From: a virus
Length of the DNA: 64,000 bases
Reading direction: 5' to 3' (one strand)
IMG/VR virus record: IMGVR_UViG_3300033146_002435
Location: 1 to 64,000 of that record
This document shows, piece by piece, positions 49,089 to 58,844 of the stretch (position 1 is its first letter; the number at the start of each line of letters is the position of its first letter). Made by a program: the position numbers and the translations under genes. The notes beneath the pieces were generated by a model. It saw only the letters and a program-made list of their open reading frames with translations, was not told where the DNA came from and did no database searches.

Positions 49089-50653
49089 GTGTTTTTAGTT
49101 ATCTCAGATCGAAAATTATTAGAAGTTCTTTGAAGTCCGGTAGCGTTACTGTGTCCCAAATAGGGGCACAGAGTTCTGACACGTTTATAGTGGATGACGT
49201 TTATAATCCTGCTCAAGCAAAACTTAAAAGGGATACGTACTCAGGAGACGACCTGTGGGAGCAGATTAGAAAGTTGTCATGGGAAGACCAGACTGTTTCA
49301 CATGGTGTTTGGTCTACGGTACGTGGAGCGTCCCAAAGTTGGTGGATCACTTTAAAGGATTCCAAGGGTAGGGAGGTAAAAGCGGAGAGTCGGAAAAAAG
49401 AAGAACTCATGAGTATCCTCAGAGAAAACAGCCGACTTGACAAACCCGGAAAGTTTGACTTCAAGATTTCCTTTGAGGGTGTTCGGCAGCAAATGCTTAG
49501 ATCCCTCAAGCTGTACGGGGCCATTGCTGCCGAGGCAGTGCTCGACAAACACAGGAAACCACAGTACATCAAAATTATAAATCCGACCACGATACATTTT
49601 AAGGAGCCTAAAAAAGGTGTCTTTAAGCCCTATCAGATTGTCAACGGTTCAAACAGGATGAAGCGAACGGAAATCAAACTTGACATCCCAAACTTTTTTT
49701 GGAGCAGGTTAGACCCTGACACAGACACTCCGTACTCCAAGAGCCCTATGACTCCCGTGGTAAACACGATTTATTTTCAAATAAAATTTCTCGAAGACCT
49801 TCAGGAGGTTGTTAAAAAAACAGCATGGCCACGGATCTCAGCAAAGTTGATGGAGGATGTTCTTTATGAGCAGTTACCCCTCGACATTAAAAACGATCAA
49901 TCAAAATACGAGTTGTACATGTCGAGCAAAAGGGCTGAAATTGCAAAAGTTTTGCAGAATTTGGAGCCTGGTCAAGCGTTTGTGTCCGGAAACTATGTAG
50001 AAATTGAAATTATGGAGAGTCGAGGACAGGCAGGGGGGACTTTGAATCCTGCTCCTTTATTGGAGGTTGTCGAAAGGCATAGTGCTCAGTCTATGAAGAC
50101 CTTTGCCAGTGTTCTCGGTGTCACAGGAACTGTTGACCCGCTTCAGCAATTTATGGAGAATCAATCTTTGAAAGGCTACCAGTCCGTAGTCGAGGAATGC
50201 ATGAGTGATATACTCACATTCTTTTTCAGGGCTATGGGGAAGGACATCATTGCGTCATTCAAACACAAACCGCAGGAACTTCGACCGGAGAGTGAGTTGG
50301 AACCATCAAGATCTATGAAGATGTCCACGAATAAAGTCTTACTGGCGATGGGTGCAATGACTCCTGAAGAATTCTCATTGAGTATGACGGGCACTCCGAT
50401 GCCGGATAACAGCATTCTCAAGAATTTGTATAACGACGAGGAACTTGCGAAGAGTATGCTTGGTGTATCCGAAGCTCCCGACCCCTCGGATACTGATGAC
50501 TCCGGAAAATCTCCCGGGAAACCTACTGATCCGGATGATGGAAGGTCTAAGCCTGACGCATCCGTGAAGAGGGGAAAAGATCCTGCAAAGAAAAAAACAG
50601 GTGAGCCGAAGGCTACACCGAAGGGCACAAGTAGAAAGCCACGTAGAAAATAG
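49085..50653 (+). CDS. portal protein, 522 aa
   Basis: The gene starts inside the terminase stop. The sequence fits phage portals in length and layout: an N-terminal clip-wing region with Trp-rich strands (SQSWWITLK), a long helix near residue 215-260 and a helical crown region. The last 75 residues are Pro/Lys/Asp-rich and disordered. The ring of twelve copies forms the DNA gate at one capsid vertex. Family call rests on order and pattern rather than a sharp motif. Confidence 0.82.
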   Translation: MSVFSYLRSKIIRSSLKSGSVTVSQIGAQSSDTFIVDDVYNPAQAKLKRDTYSGDDLWEQIRKLSWEDQTVSHGVWSTVRGASQSWWITLKDSKGREVKAESRKKEELMSILRENSRLDKPGKFDFKISFEGVRQQMLRSLKLYGAIAAEAVLDKHRKPQYIKIINPTTIHFKEPKKGVFKPYQIVNGSNRMKRTEIKLDIPNFFWSRLDPDTDTPYSKSPMTPVVNTIYFQIKFLEDLQEVVKKTAWPRISAKLMEDVLYEQLPLDIKNDQSKYELYMSSKRAEIAKVLQNLEPGQAFVSGNYVEIEIMESRGQAGGTLNPAPLLEVVERHSAQSMKTFASVLGVTGTVDPLQQFMENQSLKGYQSVVEECMSDILTFFFRAMGKDIIASFKHKPQELRPESELEPSRSMKMSTNKVLLAMGAMTPEEFSLSMTGTPMPDNSILKNLYNDEELAKSMLGVSEAPDPSDTDDSGKSPGKPTDPDDGRSKPDASVKRGKDPAKKKTGEPKATPKGTSRKPRRK

Positions 50654-50681
50654 TTTAGAATAATGGATGAGAGGTATTGAT

Positions 50682-51971
50682 ATGAGTTTTCCAAGACCAA
50701 CAGTAGATGAATTAAAGAAAATAAAACAAGTTATGCTTGACCCGGACAGCGTGGATGAAAGTAAGATTGGAGTTGTGCGTCAGTTGATGGCCAACAATGA
50801 TATTACATCCTACAATACGGTTCTGTCTTTGCCTATCCTTCACAATTTTGTCCGGGATATTACAAAGCCAGATGGAACGACACGAGTTCCGTTGATGTTA
50901 AACCACCCTTCTCTCTCCGAAGCACTCCCCCTGGGTACTTCCTTCGATGCGGAGTTGAGAGAGGTAGAAGGTAAAACAACTAAGTTGGGTGAGCCTTTGG
51001 TTGAAGTCTTTGGAAAATTTTATACCGTGGACGGAAAAGAAACGATTGCAATGGGATCAAGCGGATTCTTCAGTGACAAAACCATCATTGAAGTTGACAC
51101 TGAGAGTATTGGGACTAAATACTCTGCGGGTCTTATTCGCTCCGGTTCCGTAGGCTTTCACACAACGGATGCTGTATGCAACATCTGCAACAGACCTTAT
51201 GGCCACGAAGATTGTGACCACGTATGGGGTAAAAAGTACGACGGAAAAATCTGCGTTGCAAGAGTTGGTGTCACGAGTAATGACTCAAATAAGTCTGACG
51301 GTTATCTTCGAGAATACTCTTTAGTTGTCGCAGGGGCCGTTAAAGACGCAGGGGCCGTGCAGTCATACAATAATGGTAGTGGCGAAACGACGCAGAAATT
51401 AAATTTCATGAATGAATGTTCGTGTGATCCTGTAAGGAGAAACGACGAGAGACTTAATGACAATTCGTGTGCTAATAATAACATGAGAACCGAAGGTTCC
51501 AACAAACCGACTCAAAAGGAGCAGAAAATGGGAATAGAGTTAAGTGCTGAAAAGTACGAAGAACTTGTGGAATACAAGTTAAAACTTGCGGATTCCGAGA
51601 AGAAAGCCGATGAGTCCTCTACGTTGGTGACAGAACTTCGGGCTGAACTGGCGAGCCTTGCTGACTCACAAGCAACCATAGACTCACTGACAGCCGAGAA
51701 GGAAAAATTTGATGGAGAGCATAAGTTCTTCATGGAAGCTGTCACTGCGTCAGGCATTAAGGCTTATGGTGCAGGCAAAGACGAGAACGCTGAGAAATAC
51801 GCAGAAATGAGTTTTGAAGAACTCACTACTGTTTATGAATCAAACATCGCTGTCTACTGCGATAACTTAACTAAGGGCGACACATCACAGGACGATCCTG
51901 AGAATGGAACTGAAGAACCCAAGAAACAGTATTTTGAAGCGAATAAAGTAGCTTCAACAATGATACGATAA
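50682..51971 (+). CDS. prohead protease fused to scaffold-type C-terminus, 429 aa
   Basis: AGAGG eight bases before ATG 50682 decides the start. Residues 1-230 are the likely maturation protease, with a zinc-binding-like insert CNICNRPYGHEDCDHVW near 173. Residues 283-390 are a charged coiled coil typical of scaffold proteins. The fusion means that scaffold can be made separately from an internal start (ATG 51528). Position after the portal and before the capsid gene agrees. No Ser-His pair is assigned with certainty. Confidence 0.72.
   Translation: MSFPRPTVDELKKIKQVMLDPDSVDESKIGVVRQLMANNDITSYNTVLSLPILHNFVRDITKPDGTTRVPLMLNHPSLSEALPLGTSFDAELREVEGKTTKLGEPLVEVFGKFYTVDGKETIAMGSSGFFSDKTIIEVDTESIGTKYSAGLIRSGSVGFHTTDAVCNICNRPYGHEDCDHVWGKKYDGKICVARVGVTSNDSNKSDGYLREYSLVVAGAVKDAGAVQSYNNGSGETTQKLNFMNECSCDPVRRNDERLNDNSCANNNMRTEGSNKPTQKEQKMGIELSAEKYEELVEYKLKLADSEKKADESSTLVTELRAELASLADSQATIDSLTAEKEKFDGEHKFFMEAVTASGIKAYGAGKDENAEKYAEMSFEELTTVYESNIAVYCDNLTKGDTSQDDPENGTEEPKKQYFEANKVASTMIR
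51528..51971 (+). CDS. nested scaffold protein from an internal start, 147 aa
   Basis: AAAAGGAG lies seven bases before an in-frame ATG within the protease gene. The product (MGIELSAEKYEEL..., 147 residues) is a coiled-coil domain plus an acidic C-terminal part, matching the size and type of an internally started scaffold such as lambda Nu3. The strong ribosome site inside a gene is the main evidence. Confidence 0.65.
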   Translation: MGIELSAEKYEELVEYKLKLADSEKKADESSTLVTELRAELASLADSQATIDSLTAEKEKFDGEHKFFMEAVTASGIKAYGAGKDENAEKYAEMSFEELTTVYESNIAVYCDNLTKGDTSQDDPENGTEEPKKQYFEANKVASTMIR

Positions 51972-51983
51972 GGAGACTAAAAT

Positions 51984-52559
51984 ATGTCTGAAATTGCATT
52001 GGTAGACAACGATCTTGCAAAATTTGATGTGGGTCTTAGGCTTAATGCCGGGCAGATTACCACAATCGCCAACAGTGCTTCTACTTCCGCACAAAGGGTA
52101 ACAAAAGCACTCGTTTCCACTTTCCTGATGCAGGCTGACGAATCAGCCTATAATGCGGGTAAAACAAAGCGATATATCCCCGTGTCAGCAGATGACGCTG
52201 CTTTCAGCAATGTAATCACTGGCGTTGCTGATAAAAAAATCATAGGTGTGGTTGTGGCAGCAGGCCACCCCAAAGCAGCCGTGCCCTACGAATCCGATGT
52301 GTACGACATCATTGAGCACACCGCAGAAGGTGAACCTGTTGATGTTTCCGTAGCCTTCGGTAAGGAATCCATTTATATTTGTGAATATGATGGATCAACT
52401 GACCCCGATCCCACAGCACTCACGGCTGCCCGAAGAGTTGTACTTTCAGGAACTCCCGGAAAGGTTAGAGTGGCATCAACCCTCGCAATCGCAGATGCGA
52501 TTGGATCAGAAGTAATCGCTGTAAACACAACGCTTAAACTCGTTGCGATTCGGCTGTAA
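51984..52559 (+). CDS. head decoration or capsid-accessory protein, 191 aa
   Basis: AAGGAG nine bases upstream. The protein is Ala/Val/Thr-rich, has beta-strand patterns and no membrane segment. Its position between protease/scaffold and major capsid genes is the usual place of lambda gpD-type decoration proteins. Longer than gpD (about 110) and not identified by motif. Confidence 0.65.
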   Translation: MSEIALVDNDLAKFDVGLRLNAGQITTIANSASTSAQRVTKALVSTFLMQADESAYNAGKTKRYIPVSADDAAFSNVITGVADKKIIGVVVAAGHPKAAVPYESDVYDIIEHTAEGEPVDVSVAFGKESIYICEYDGSTDPDPTALTAARRVVLSGTPGKVRVASTLAIADAIGSEVIAVNTTLKLVAIRL

Positions 52560-52570
52560 GGAGACGCACA

Positions 52571-53848
52571 ATGGCAAACACATCTAAAAGATTTTTGACT
52601 TGTCTCAACGATGAGACCGTCAACTCGACCAAAATATATGACTTATCTCAGAAAAGTTTATCCGGTGTAGTCCTTGATTACAACGATAAAGAGGTTGCAC
52701 CTGTATCCGACTTTTCTCAGGTAGTTATTGACCCCTCAATGGTCACTTACGCAAACGAAAAAGGACTTAGTCTTGCTGAGTACATGGAAGAGCTTGACCC
52801 TTCCTCTAACTACTCCGCAGATTCACCCCTGGGGCAACTGAGTGCAATTCAGAGACAGTATATTCGGTATGGCTTCAAGAGTTCACCCTCTCGGCCTAAC
52901 GAACCGAAATCCACTGTTCCTCTGGCTTACACGATTGCCCACACTCCTGCGAACAGTGCCCTGTTTGGTTCTTTCCTGAAAGATATGGTTTTCTGGGAGC
53001 CCATTCGTGATGCAGAGTATGATCCCAATATGCTCTTTGCATACACACGGACTCAGAAGGAAGACACCTACAAGCAGATCCGTGTGAACGACAGTCAATT
53101 CAGAAACCGTCGCCTTCATAGGATCGGTGAGAATGCTGAAGTTCCTGTCAGCCACATGACACAAAGTGGTTACACCGGGACTATGATTAAGCACGGCATC
53201 GGTCTTGCTTTCTCCAAAGAATTCGCAGACAACGTGGAAATGAAACTTTTCGCAAAAGCAGTTGCAAGAGCGGGACTCCGTGAACGCAAGTCCTATTTTG
53301 AGCACATCATTTCAGTTCTTCTGAGTGGTGATTCAATCTATGGTTTGACCACAGGTGCTACGGTAACAAAAGCCGACGTGTACGACAGTACGATTGCAGC
53401 AGCGGGCGAGATCAGCTACTTTGCACTGAGTTCTTTCCTTCACGCCATGCGACCCTACAAGCCCAATCTGGCCATTCAGAACCTGGCTTCTTATCACAGC
53501 TACATCTCAGCAACTCCTCCCGCAAACATGATCCAGTTCGATCAACTTCGTGTACTGGCTCAAACAGCGTATCCGGATATGCCTAGACTGTTGAACACTG
53601 ACTTCCTTGGTCAGAGTCCTTCAGCTTTGATTACTGCCGACGGAACCATCTCTGACAACCTCATCCTTCTGCTCGATACTAAAGAGTCGATTGCACGAGT
53701 TGTAAAAGCGGGTGGCGAAGTGAATGACACGGGCTATGACATGCAACATCAGAACTACAAGCAGATTTCTACCATCATCGATGGCATCGAGATCCTGCCT
53801 AGCTTCCGAGATGCCTGCCAGGTACTTTCTCTCACCCTGACAACCTAA
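52571..53848 (+). CDS. major capsid protein (HK97-fold)
   Basis: The 425-residue protein lies directly after the decoration-type gene and ends in a strong terminator, as expected for a highly expressed coat gene. Its first 90 residues are acidic and helical, like a delta domain, followed by alpha/beta sequence with an E-loop-like segment (VNDSQFRNRRLHRIGENAEVPV, split over two lines here) and an A-domain with QNLASYHSYI. AAGGAG precedes the ATG. HK97 fold is inferred from order, length and pattern. Confidence 0.82.
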   Translation: MANTSKRFLTCLNDETVNSTKIYDLSQKSLSGVVLDYNDKEVAPVSDFSQVVIDPSMVTYANEKGLSLAEYMEELDPSSNYSADSPLGQLSAIQRQYIRYGFKSSPSRPNEPKSTVPLAYTIAHTPANSALFGSFLKDMVFWEPIRDAEYDPNMLFAYTRTQKEDTYKQIRVNDSQFRNRRLHRIGENAEVPVSHMTQSGYTGTMIKHGIGLAFSKEFADNVEMKLFAKAVARAGLRERKSYFEHIISVLLSGDSIYGLTTGATVTKADVYDSTIAAAGEISYFALSSFLHAMRPYKPNLAIQNLASYHSYISATPPANMIQFDQLRVLAQTAYPDMPRLLNTDFLGQSPSALITADGTISDNLILLLDTKESIARVVKAGGEVNDTGYDMQHQNYKQISTIIDGIEILPSFRDACQVLSLTLTT

Positions 53849-53881
53849 GATTTACCCTCCTAATTTTAAGGTTGTAAATAA

Positions 53882-53916
53882 AAGGACACCGTTACCCCTA
53901 CGGTGTCCTTTTTTTA
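53882..53916 (+). terminator. strong intrinsic terminator after the capsid gene
   Basis: AAGGACACCG and CGGTGTCCTT pair around nine bases and run into a T-stretch. It would hold coat-gene transcription apart from the tail genes downstream. Confidence 0.92.
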
Positions 53917-53958
53917 TTTCATATTTTAGTGTATGCTTTACATAAGGAGGTTCTTACT

Positions 53959-54687
53959 ATGACCGGAATAAAAATTGAGCATATAGAGGCTGAAAGTACA
54001 TTTAAGTTTACGGGGGCGAAAAAAGCTAACGTGAAAGATAATGACTACATGTACTTCAGGTTAATTAAACCAGTCTCCTTTGAGACTGTGCAGAAGATTC
54101 TCGGGGTTGACCCCAACAAAAAAGGTATCTCGAAAGAAGAGAGTGACGAAATTCATGCCAAGATATATGATGCAATGGAAATAGTTGATGTTGTCAGCAG
54201 GTCACTTTACATCGATCCCGAGTACAACCAAATGGTTGATACACCTGAACGGCCCCACAAGAAATGGGATTGTACATACTTCCGTGACCGTCTCGCACCT
54301 TCGGAAGCCGATGCAATCAGAAATCTCGTTATGTCTGTAAACCACACAGGTGGGGTGGCCCCGATGGTACGTCCATTCTTCCCGATCTCGAAAGCCCGCT
54401 ACGAAAAAGAAATGCAGAGTGTGCTTAAACTGAGGAAGAAAAGAGCGGATGCGGTGGCAGAATACTGCGAAGGTATGGTAAAAATGAACCCAGGACTTGA
54501 GCATGAACCGGATGCCGACAAAATTGACAGGATGACGGTTGCCCAAGCACACAGGTCTAAGGGAAACGACGAGTTTGGTATGCAAGACCCTGACACACCG
54601 ACCTCTGTTTTCTCAAACGCAGAGCAGGCTGAAGCCGTCCGAAAGGTGAAGTCTCAACTTAAAGCAAGAAACAGGGCATCCAGGTAA
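53959..54687 (+). CDS. hypothetical protein between capsid and connector genes, 242 aa
   Basis: AAGGAGG eight bases before ATG 53959 decides the start over an ATG at 53929. The first part is alpha/beta, the last 70 residues are charged and helical with Arg/Lys/Gln (KVKSQLKARNRASR). A connector, head-completion or capsid-vertex role would fit its place. Family unknown. Confidence 0.62.
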   Translation: MTGIKIEHIEAESTFKFTGAKKANVKDNDYMYFRLIKPVSFETVQKILGVDPNKKGISKEESDEIHAKIYDAMEIVDVVSRSLYIDPEYNQMVDTPERPHKKWDCTYFRDRLAPSEADAIRNLVMSVNHTGGVAPMVRPFFPISKARYEKEMQSVLKLRKKRADAVAEYCEGMVKMNPGLEHEPDADKIDRMTVAQAHRSKGNDEFGMQDPDTPTSVFSNAEQAEAVRKVKSQLKARNRASR

Positions 54688-54699
54688 CGGAGGCACAAC

Positions 54700-55155
54700 G
54701 TGGCATTTGATCCCAGTGTAGGTTTTACAGATAGATTCGATATGATAAGGGCACACTGTGCCGGACTTGATGAGGATGAGCTTACAGATGCCACCATCGC
54801 CCTACCTTCGTATTACCTGAAGGAAACCATTCAGATTAACTCTGATTATCCGGACTATGACACTATGTCAGCGGATAATCAGAGTCTGATTAAACTTGGT
54901 TTCACTTATTTATCGGCTGCGAAACTTTGTGAAACGTACTGCAAAGGCAGAGTCTTTAGATTGACCGATAACAAAAGTCAGGCAGAGTTAGATAAAATTG
55001 ATTGGGACGCTTTGGCAGCCACTCTCCGTGGCCAGGCCGACGATGTATTTCCGGAAATTGATGAAGATGTTGTGCCTGTGTCAGCGGGCCTCGTTCTTGC
55101 ACCCTCTGCCTACAACCCTATTACAGGAGTCAGTCAGGGACTGATAGGTAGCTGA
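54700..55155 (+). CDS. head-tail connector-type protein, 151 aa
   Basis: GGAGG precedes the GTG start. The chain is helical and acidic with a Pro/Val-rich end, typical of gp6- or adaptor-type connectors that sit under the portal. Its place as first of a run of four 150-230-residue genes before the tail tube is the main support. Confidence 0.6.
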   Translation: MAFDPSVGFTDRFDMIRAHCAGLDEDELTDATIALPSYYLKETIQINSDYPDYDTMSADNQSLIKLGFTYLSAAKLCETYCKGRVFRLTDNKSQAELDKIDWDALAATLRGQADDVFPEIDEDVVPVSAGLVLAPSAYNPITGVSQGLIGS

Positions 55156-55156
55156 C

Positions 55157-55852
55157 ATGAGCATTAAACTGGCCAGAGTGACAGGCAGAATGGTGCACCA
55201 TAATGTGACTGGAATAAGGTATCACAGTAACAACGTGTACTCATCCATCCACGTACCTTTTAAGTTCAAACAGTTTTCATCCGATGTGAAAAGAAAATCA
55301 GCAGCCTATGACCGCATTGGCGTGACGTGTGCCAAAGAGTATCTGAAATCGGGTGAAGTCATGCTCGAAGGCGGGGATTATATCGTGATGAACTTGGGGA
55401 CTGTGGACGAGGAGTGGACTCTCGTCGCCCGGCTTGTCCTTGAGCAAGCAGCATTTCCTTGGTCTATCGATGAGAAGCCCACGCAATATTCGTGTGAGGC
55501 TTACTCCTGTAATGTCCTCATAGATGTGCTGAGTAAGACAGAAGTCATGAACGCAGACACAGGCATCATTTCTGAGATTGTGGGAACCACAGCGGTTGAC
55601 ATCCGTGGGTCAATCGCTTCAGCAGAGTTCTACTACCAAGAGCCAAACAACGAGCCAAAAGATGAGTTTTTCCTACGTCTTCCTAAGAATATCAATGTTC
55701 CGATGAACTCAATTATCGAGATCAAGTCAGGAAGCATTGTGCATGGCCTGTTACAGCACGATAAGTACATCGTGAAGTACGCAGAACCGGACGCACAGGG
55801 CGTGTCGATTTACCGCCTCGGGGAGAGCGAGGAAGCGGAGAATGTCGGGTAG
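55157..55852 (+). CDS. possible head-tail stopper or completion protein, 231 aa
   Basis: It starts two bases after the previous stop. The sequence is beta-rich with a conserved-looking core (EGGDYIVMNLGTVDEEWTL) like head-tail stopper proteins. The assignment follows gene order and fold pattern only. Confidence 0.55.
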   Translation: MSIKLARVTGRMVHHNVTGIRYHSNNVYSSIHVPFKFKQFSSDVKRKSAAYDRIGVTCAKEYLKSGEVMLEGGDYIVMNLGTVDEEWTLVARLVLEQAAFPWSIDEKPTQYSCEAYSCNVLIDVLSKTEVMNADTGIISEIVGTTAVDIRGSIASAEFYYQEPNNEPKDEFFLRLPKNINVPMNSIIEIKSGSIVHGLLQHDKYIVKYAEPDAQGVSIYRLGESEEAENVG

Positions 55853-56501
55853 CACTTCATCACCTACGATACACATTGAAGTTATCACTGGCGATTTTCT
55901 TTCAAATAACCTTATACCGGGAATTGAACAAAAAGTTTTGGCCACTTACCTAAAATCGTTTATCAATGTGCGGGGGGTTCCCGCAGACTGGGTATGGCAC
56001 ATAAAAGTTGATGGAAAGAGTGCGGAGGAATACATAGACAAGGGCAGAAGGGCCGTGGTGAATGCGTTTAATAAATTCGTCCATAAACAAATGAGAAGGG
56101 ATCTCGGTATGCTGAGAGACTTGCTTGATTCCTATGGCCCTAATGAGTTGGTTTTCGGGGACATTAGATTACCTGCGTTAAGTGATGAGTATCTTGCCAC
56201 TAAAGAGAAGAAGGCAAACCCTATGTTTTTCCGGAAAAAGAATATTGCCACAAAAGAAGTGTTTTCTCAGGATGTCGATAAAGTTGCGTCGAGTGATGAC
56301 TTTACCTCATTTGAGTGGAGTTCAGACAACGCCAAGTGGGTGGTATTTAATGAGGGGGACGACAATCAACCAAAACGACCCGCCATTCTTATCTTACGTG
56401 AATACTTCCAGGAAAGTGTGGATTCACTTATCCATAAATTGAATACACAACCCTACAAAACTTACGAGGACGTTGTGAGAATCATCACTGCGGGCGTATA
56501 A
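55842..56501 (+). CDS. possible tail-completion or head-tail joining protein, 219 aa
   Basis: The ATG overlaps the previous stop. A basic helical part (KFVHKQMRRDLGMLRDLLDS) near residue 77 recalls HK97 gp10-type joining proteins. Order between connectors and tail tube supports a neck role; the precise family is not established. Confidence 0.55.
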   Translation: MSGSTSSPTIHIEVITGDFLSNNLIPGIEQKVLATYLKSFINVRGVPADWVWHIKVDGKSAEEYIDKGRRAVVNAFNKFVHKQMRRDLGMLRDLLDSYGPNELVFGDIRLPALSDEYLATKEKKANPMFFRKKNIATKEVFSQDVDKVASSDDFTSFEWSSDNAKWVVFNEGDDNQPKRPAILILREYFQESVDSLIHKLNTQPYKTYEDVVRIITAGV

Positions 56502-56523
56502 TAAAAAAAGAGGCGGTGGACTT

Positions 56524-57018
56524 ATGGTGTCAGCATATCGTGATTATGATGTTTTGGAGTGTTCCCTTATGTGGAATATGGCCGAGGCACGGAAGACTTT
56601 AATCGCAAGTCACCCTACTACTGCGGACATGACTCTGTTTCTATTTGAACACGATCTGAGGAGAATGCGGGATGAGGTACAGGACTCGAGTATCATCGTA
56701 ATCTATGGCCTTGGGCCCACAAACCCGTTTGAATTGAGCACTCGAAAGAGCTACCGAATCATCAATTTCCGGGTAGAATTCAAGAACTTAAAGCACAGAG
56801 AGCACGTTCATGTAATCAATGCGTTGAAGGAACAATTCAAGCCCGGACTGAGTTATCGTGTGTGGAACCCGAATGGATCGGAAAATATTGCCGATTATAC
56901 TGAAATTACTCCGGGGTGGATACAAGACTTGCGAGATGGCAATGGGTATAATGGTAATGATGGAAGATACATCTTGCCTTTTTCTCTCGATGTGAGATTC
57001 CCTCGAGTTATAAATTAA
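56524..57018 (+). CDS. possible tail terminator protein, 164 aa
   Basis: GAGGCGG lies about ten bases before the ATG. The alpha/beta pattern with a mid-chain basic segment (NLKHREHVHVINALK) and its place directly upstream of the tail tube gene match tail terminator proteins, which close the tube after it reaches length. Inferred from order. Confidence 0.58.
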   Translation: MVSAYRDYDVLECSLMWNMAEARKTLIASHPTTADMTLFLFEHDLRRMRDEVQDSSIIVIYGLGPTNPFELSTRKSYRIINFRVEFKNLKHREHVHVINALKEQFKPGLSYRVWNPNGSENIADYTEITPGWIQDLRDGNGYNGNDGRYILPFSLDVRFPRVIN

Positions 57019-57033
57019 CAAGGAGATCATAAT

Positions 57034-58833
57034 ATGACACGTCAACTGACGCACCAACCCTTAACACTGAACACCGATGATCTACTCATCGGAGTTCCGG
57101 GTTTTCGGGTAAAAGAAATTATCGAGGGATCAGCCTTTAGCGACACTCAGGCTGACTCCGCAACATCGCCACTTACTGAGGATGAGTCTATCGGTTGTAT
57201 TCAATCCGGAACATTCTCTGCTGATGCGAGTTTCAAAACTCACGAATGTGGGTATCCAAAACTTGAATCTGCCCGTATCCTGGAAGAAAACAATGTAACC
57301 ATGTCGGTTGTTTCCGAGGAAATTGGTTCATCCATCGTTCTCGGCCTGATCGAAGCTGCTTTGGAAAGAGCCAACGGGGGCAACAGTCGCAGATTCGCCA
57401 CAGAGATGCTTTTTGAAAAGATGAGTGGTGGTGGCGTGTCAATTTACTGTGGTAACACGAATCTCTCACCCGATCTGAATATTTCAACTCAGGATGACTG
57501 GGTTGGTCTTCAGCTTGATTTTGAAGGTCTTCTGAATAGCTCCTACACGAATCAGGATCTGGCGTACAGAGCAGTCTATACGGGTGCTTCTCGTGACTAT
57601 CTTAATGGTTCTCACACAAAAGACCCCAACGCTCTCGTCATCGGTTTTGCTCAAGTTCGTATGGGTGCTGTTACTCCTCGTGTTGCAGAAGTCGGAAACG
57701 GCAGTGTAATTGCTCCACGTCTTTACCCTGCGTCTGGTTCTGCCACACTGTCAACTGAAATGGTTGCCAATACAGGAACGAACTACACAGGATCACTTGA
57801 CGGTGCATTTCTTGTGACTATCGTTGACACACCTGGAACTCTGCTTGGTACGAACTCAGGGGACACTTTTGATATGTCCACGGCAACAGGTGATAACACT
57901 TTGACATTTACCATTGATGGTACTTCAGTTGCTGTTACCTTCACCGATGATGCTGCACTCTCTATTGACACGATTGTCAATGAAATTGCAACAGCAATTT
58001 CCCTTGCGGGAGCAGCGGGAACTGCGGAAGCGTGGACAAACCCCCACGGGGACACACAAGTTCTCATTTCTGCCACAGCCGGGCCTGCCACAGCGTGTGC
58101 AGTAACCGTGGCAAACACTTCTCTCGGTTACGTGGTCGCAGCAGCAGTCACCGTGGATTCTTTCGACTACTACAAGCCTGATGGATCTCACGCATCCTCA
58201 GCAGCCATTACTGGGGCAGCTCAAACTTTGACTGACGGTGTAACAGTCACTTTCTCAAAAACCCACGGTTACTACTTCGGTGATACATTCGCAGTTGGTG
58301 TTGAGACGGGCGACGCAAAAAGCGATACTCCCTCGCTCACAGCGGTTTGGTCGCCAAAAGCGTACCTGAATCACACTGACTCTATCGGAGCTTTGCAACA
58401 GGCATCCTTCTCCATCACATCTTCCGTGAAGGAACACTTCTCAGGTTATCCCCGGAAAAAAGATGCTGAGATTTCTGAGAAAGTTGAGATGGCATTGGAC
58501 ATCTCAGTTGAAGAGTTCACATACTCCTCGGGAGCCCTCGTAAAGGGTCTAGCCGATTCTCTGGCTGACATGGTGTTCGATTCCTCGATTAATGGTAGCC
58601 GATACCACGCTCCCTTCGAATTCGTAATGGAAACCTTGAACGGTGAAGTCATCACTTTCTGGTATCCGAACTGTGAGATTGCAGGACAGCTTGAGATTTC
58701 ACCCTCGGATGATTGGGCAGCAATGCCTTTCCAGGCGATTGTTCAAAAGCAACCTGCTGCGAACTTCCACACCACGGCCCAATCTCCTGACCAGGTTTAC
58801 CTGCACACGGACGATTTGTACCACATTTCATAA
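57034..58833 (+). CDS. major tail tube protein with internal duplication, 599 aa
   Basis: AAGGAGATCATAAT precedes the ATG. Residues 55-170 and 455-585 look like two copies of one tube fold: both have F-S, then K, H, GYP, E and I at equal spacing (61-96 and about 459-495), and a DDW motif (residues 154-156 and about 557). Between them lies an insertion of about 200 residues with flagellin-like 'IN' units. Two tube folds per chain recall T5 pb6, which forms trimeric rings. It is followed by a terminator region and the tail chaperone gene. Confidence 0.82.
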   Translation: MTRQLTHQPLTLNTDDLLIGVPGFRVKEIIEGSAFSDTQADSATSPLTEDESIGCIQSGTFSADASFKTHECGYPKLESARILEENNVTMSVVSEEIGSSIVLGLIEAALERANGGNSRRFATEMLFEKMSGGGVSIYCGNTNLSPDLNISTQDDWVGLQLDFEGLLNSSYTNQDLAYRAVYTGASRDYLNGSHTKDPNALVIGFAQVRMGAVTPRVAEVGNGSVIAPRLYPASGSATLSTEMVANTGTNYTGSLDGAFLVTIVDTPGTLLGTNSGDTFDMSTATGDNTLTFTIDGTSVAVTFTDDAALSIDTIVNEIATAISLAGAAGTAEAWTNPHGDTQVLISATAGPATACAVTVANTSLGYVVAAAVTVDSFDYYKPDGSHASSAAITGAAQTLTDGVTVTFSKTHGYYFGDTFAVGVETGDAKSDTPSLTAVWSPKAYLNHTDSIGALQQASFSITSSVKEHFSGYPRKKDAEISEKVEMALDISVEEFTYSSGALVKGLADSLADMVFDSSINGSRYHAPFEFVMETLNGEVITFWYPNCEIAGQLEISPSDDWAAMPFQAIVQKQPAANFHTTAQSPDQVYLHTDDLYHIS

Positions 58834-58844
58834 TTTCCTCCACA

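Noticed and set aside
57783-58191. Minus-strand frames of 88-111 codons opposite the tail tube insert.
   Set aside because: Ala/Val-rich shadows of the Thr/Ala-rich tube gene, with no ribosome sites.
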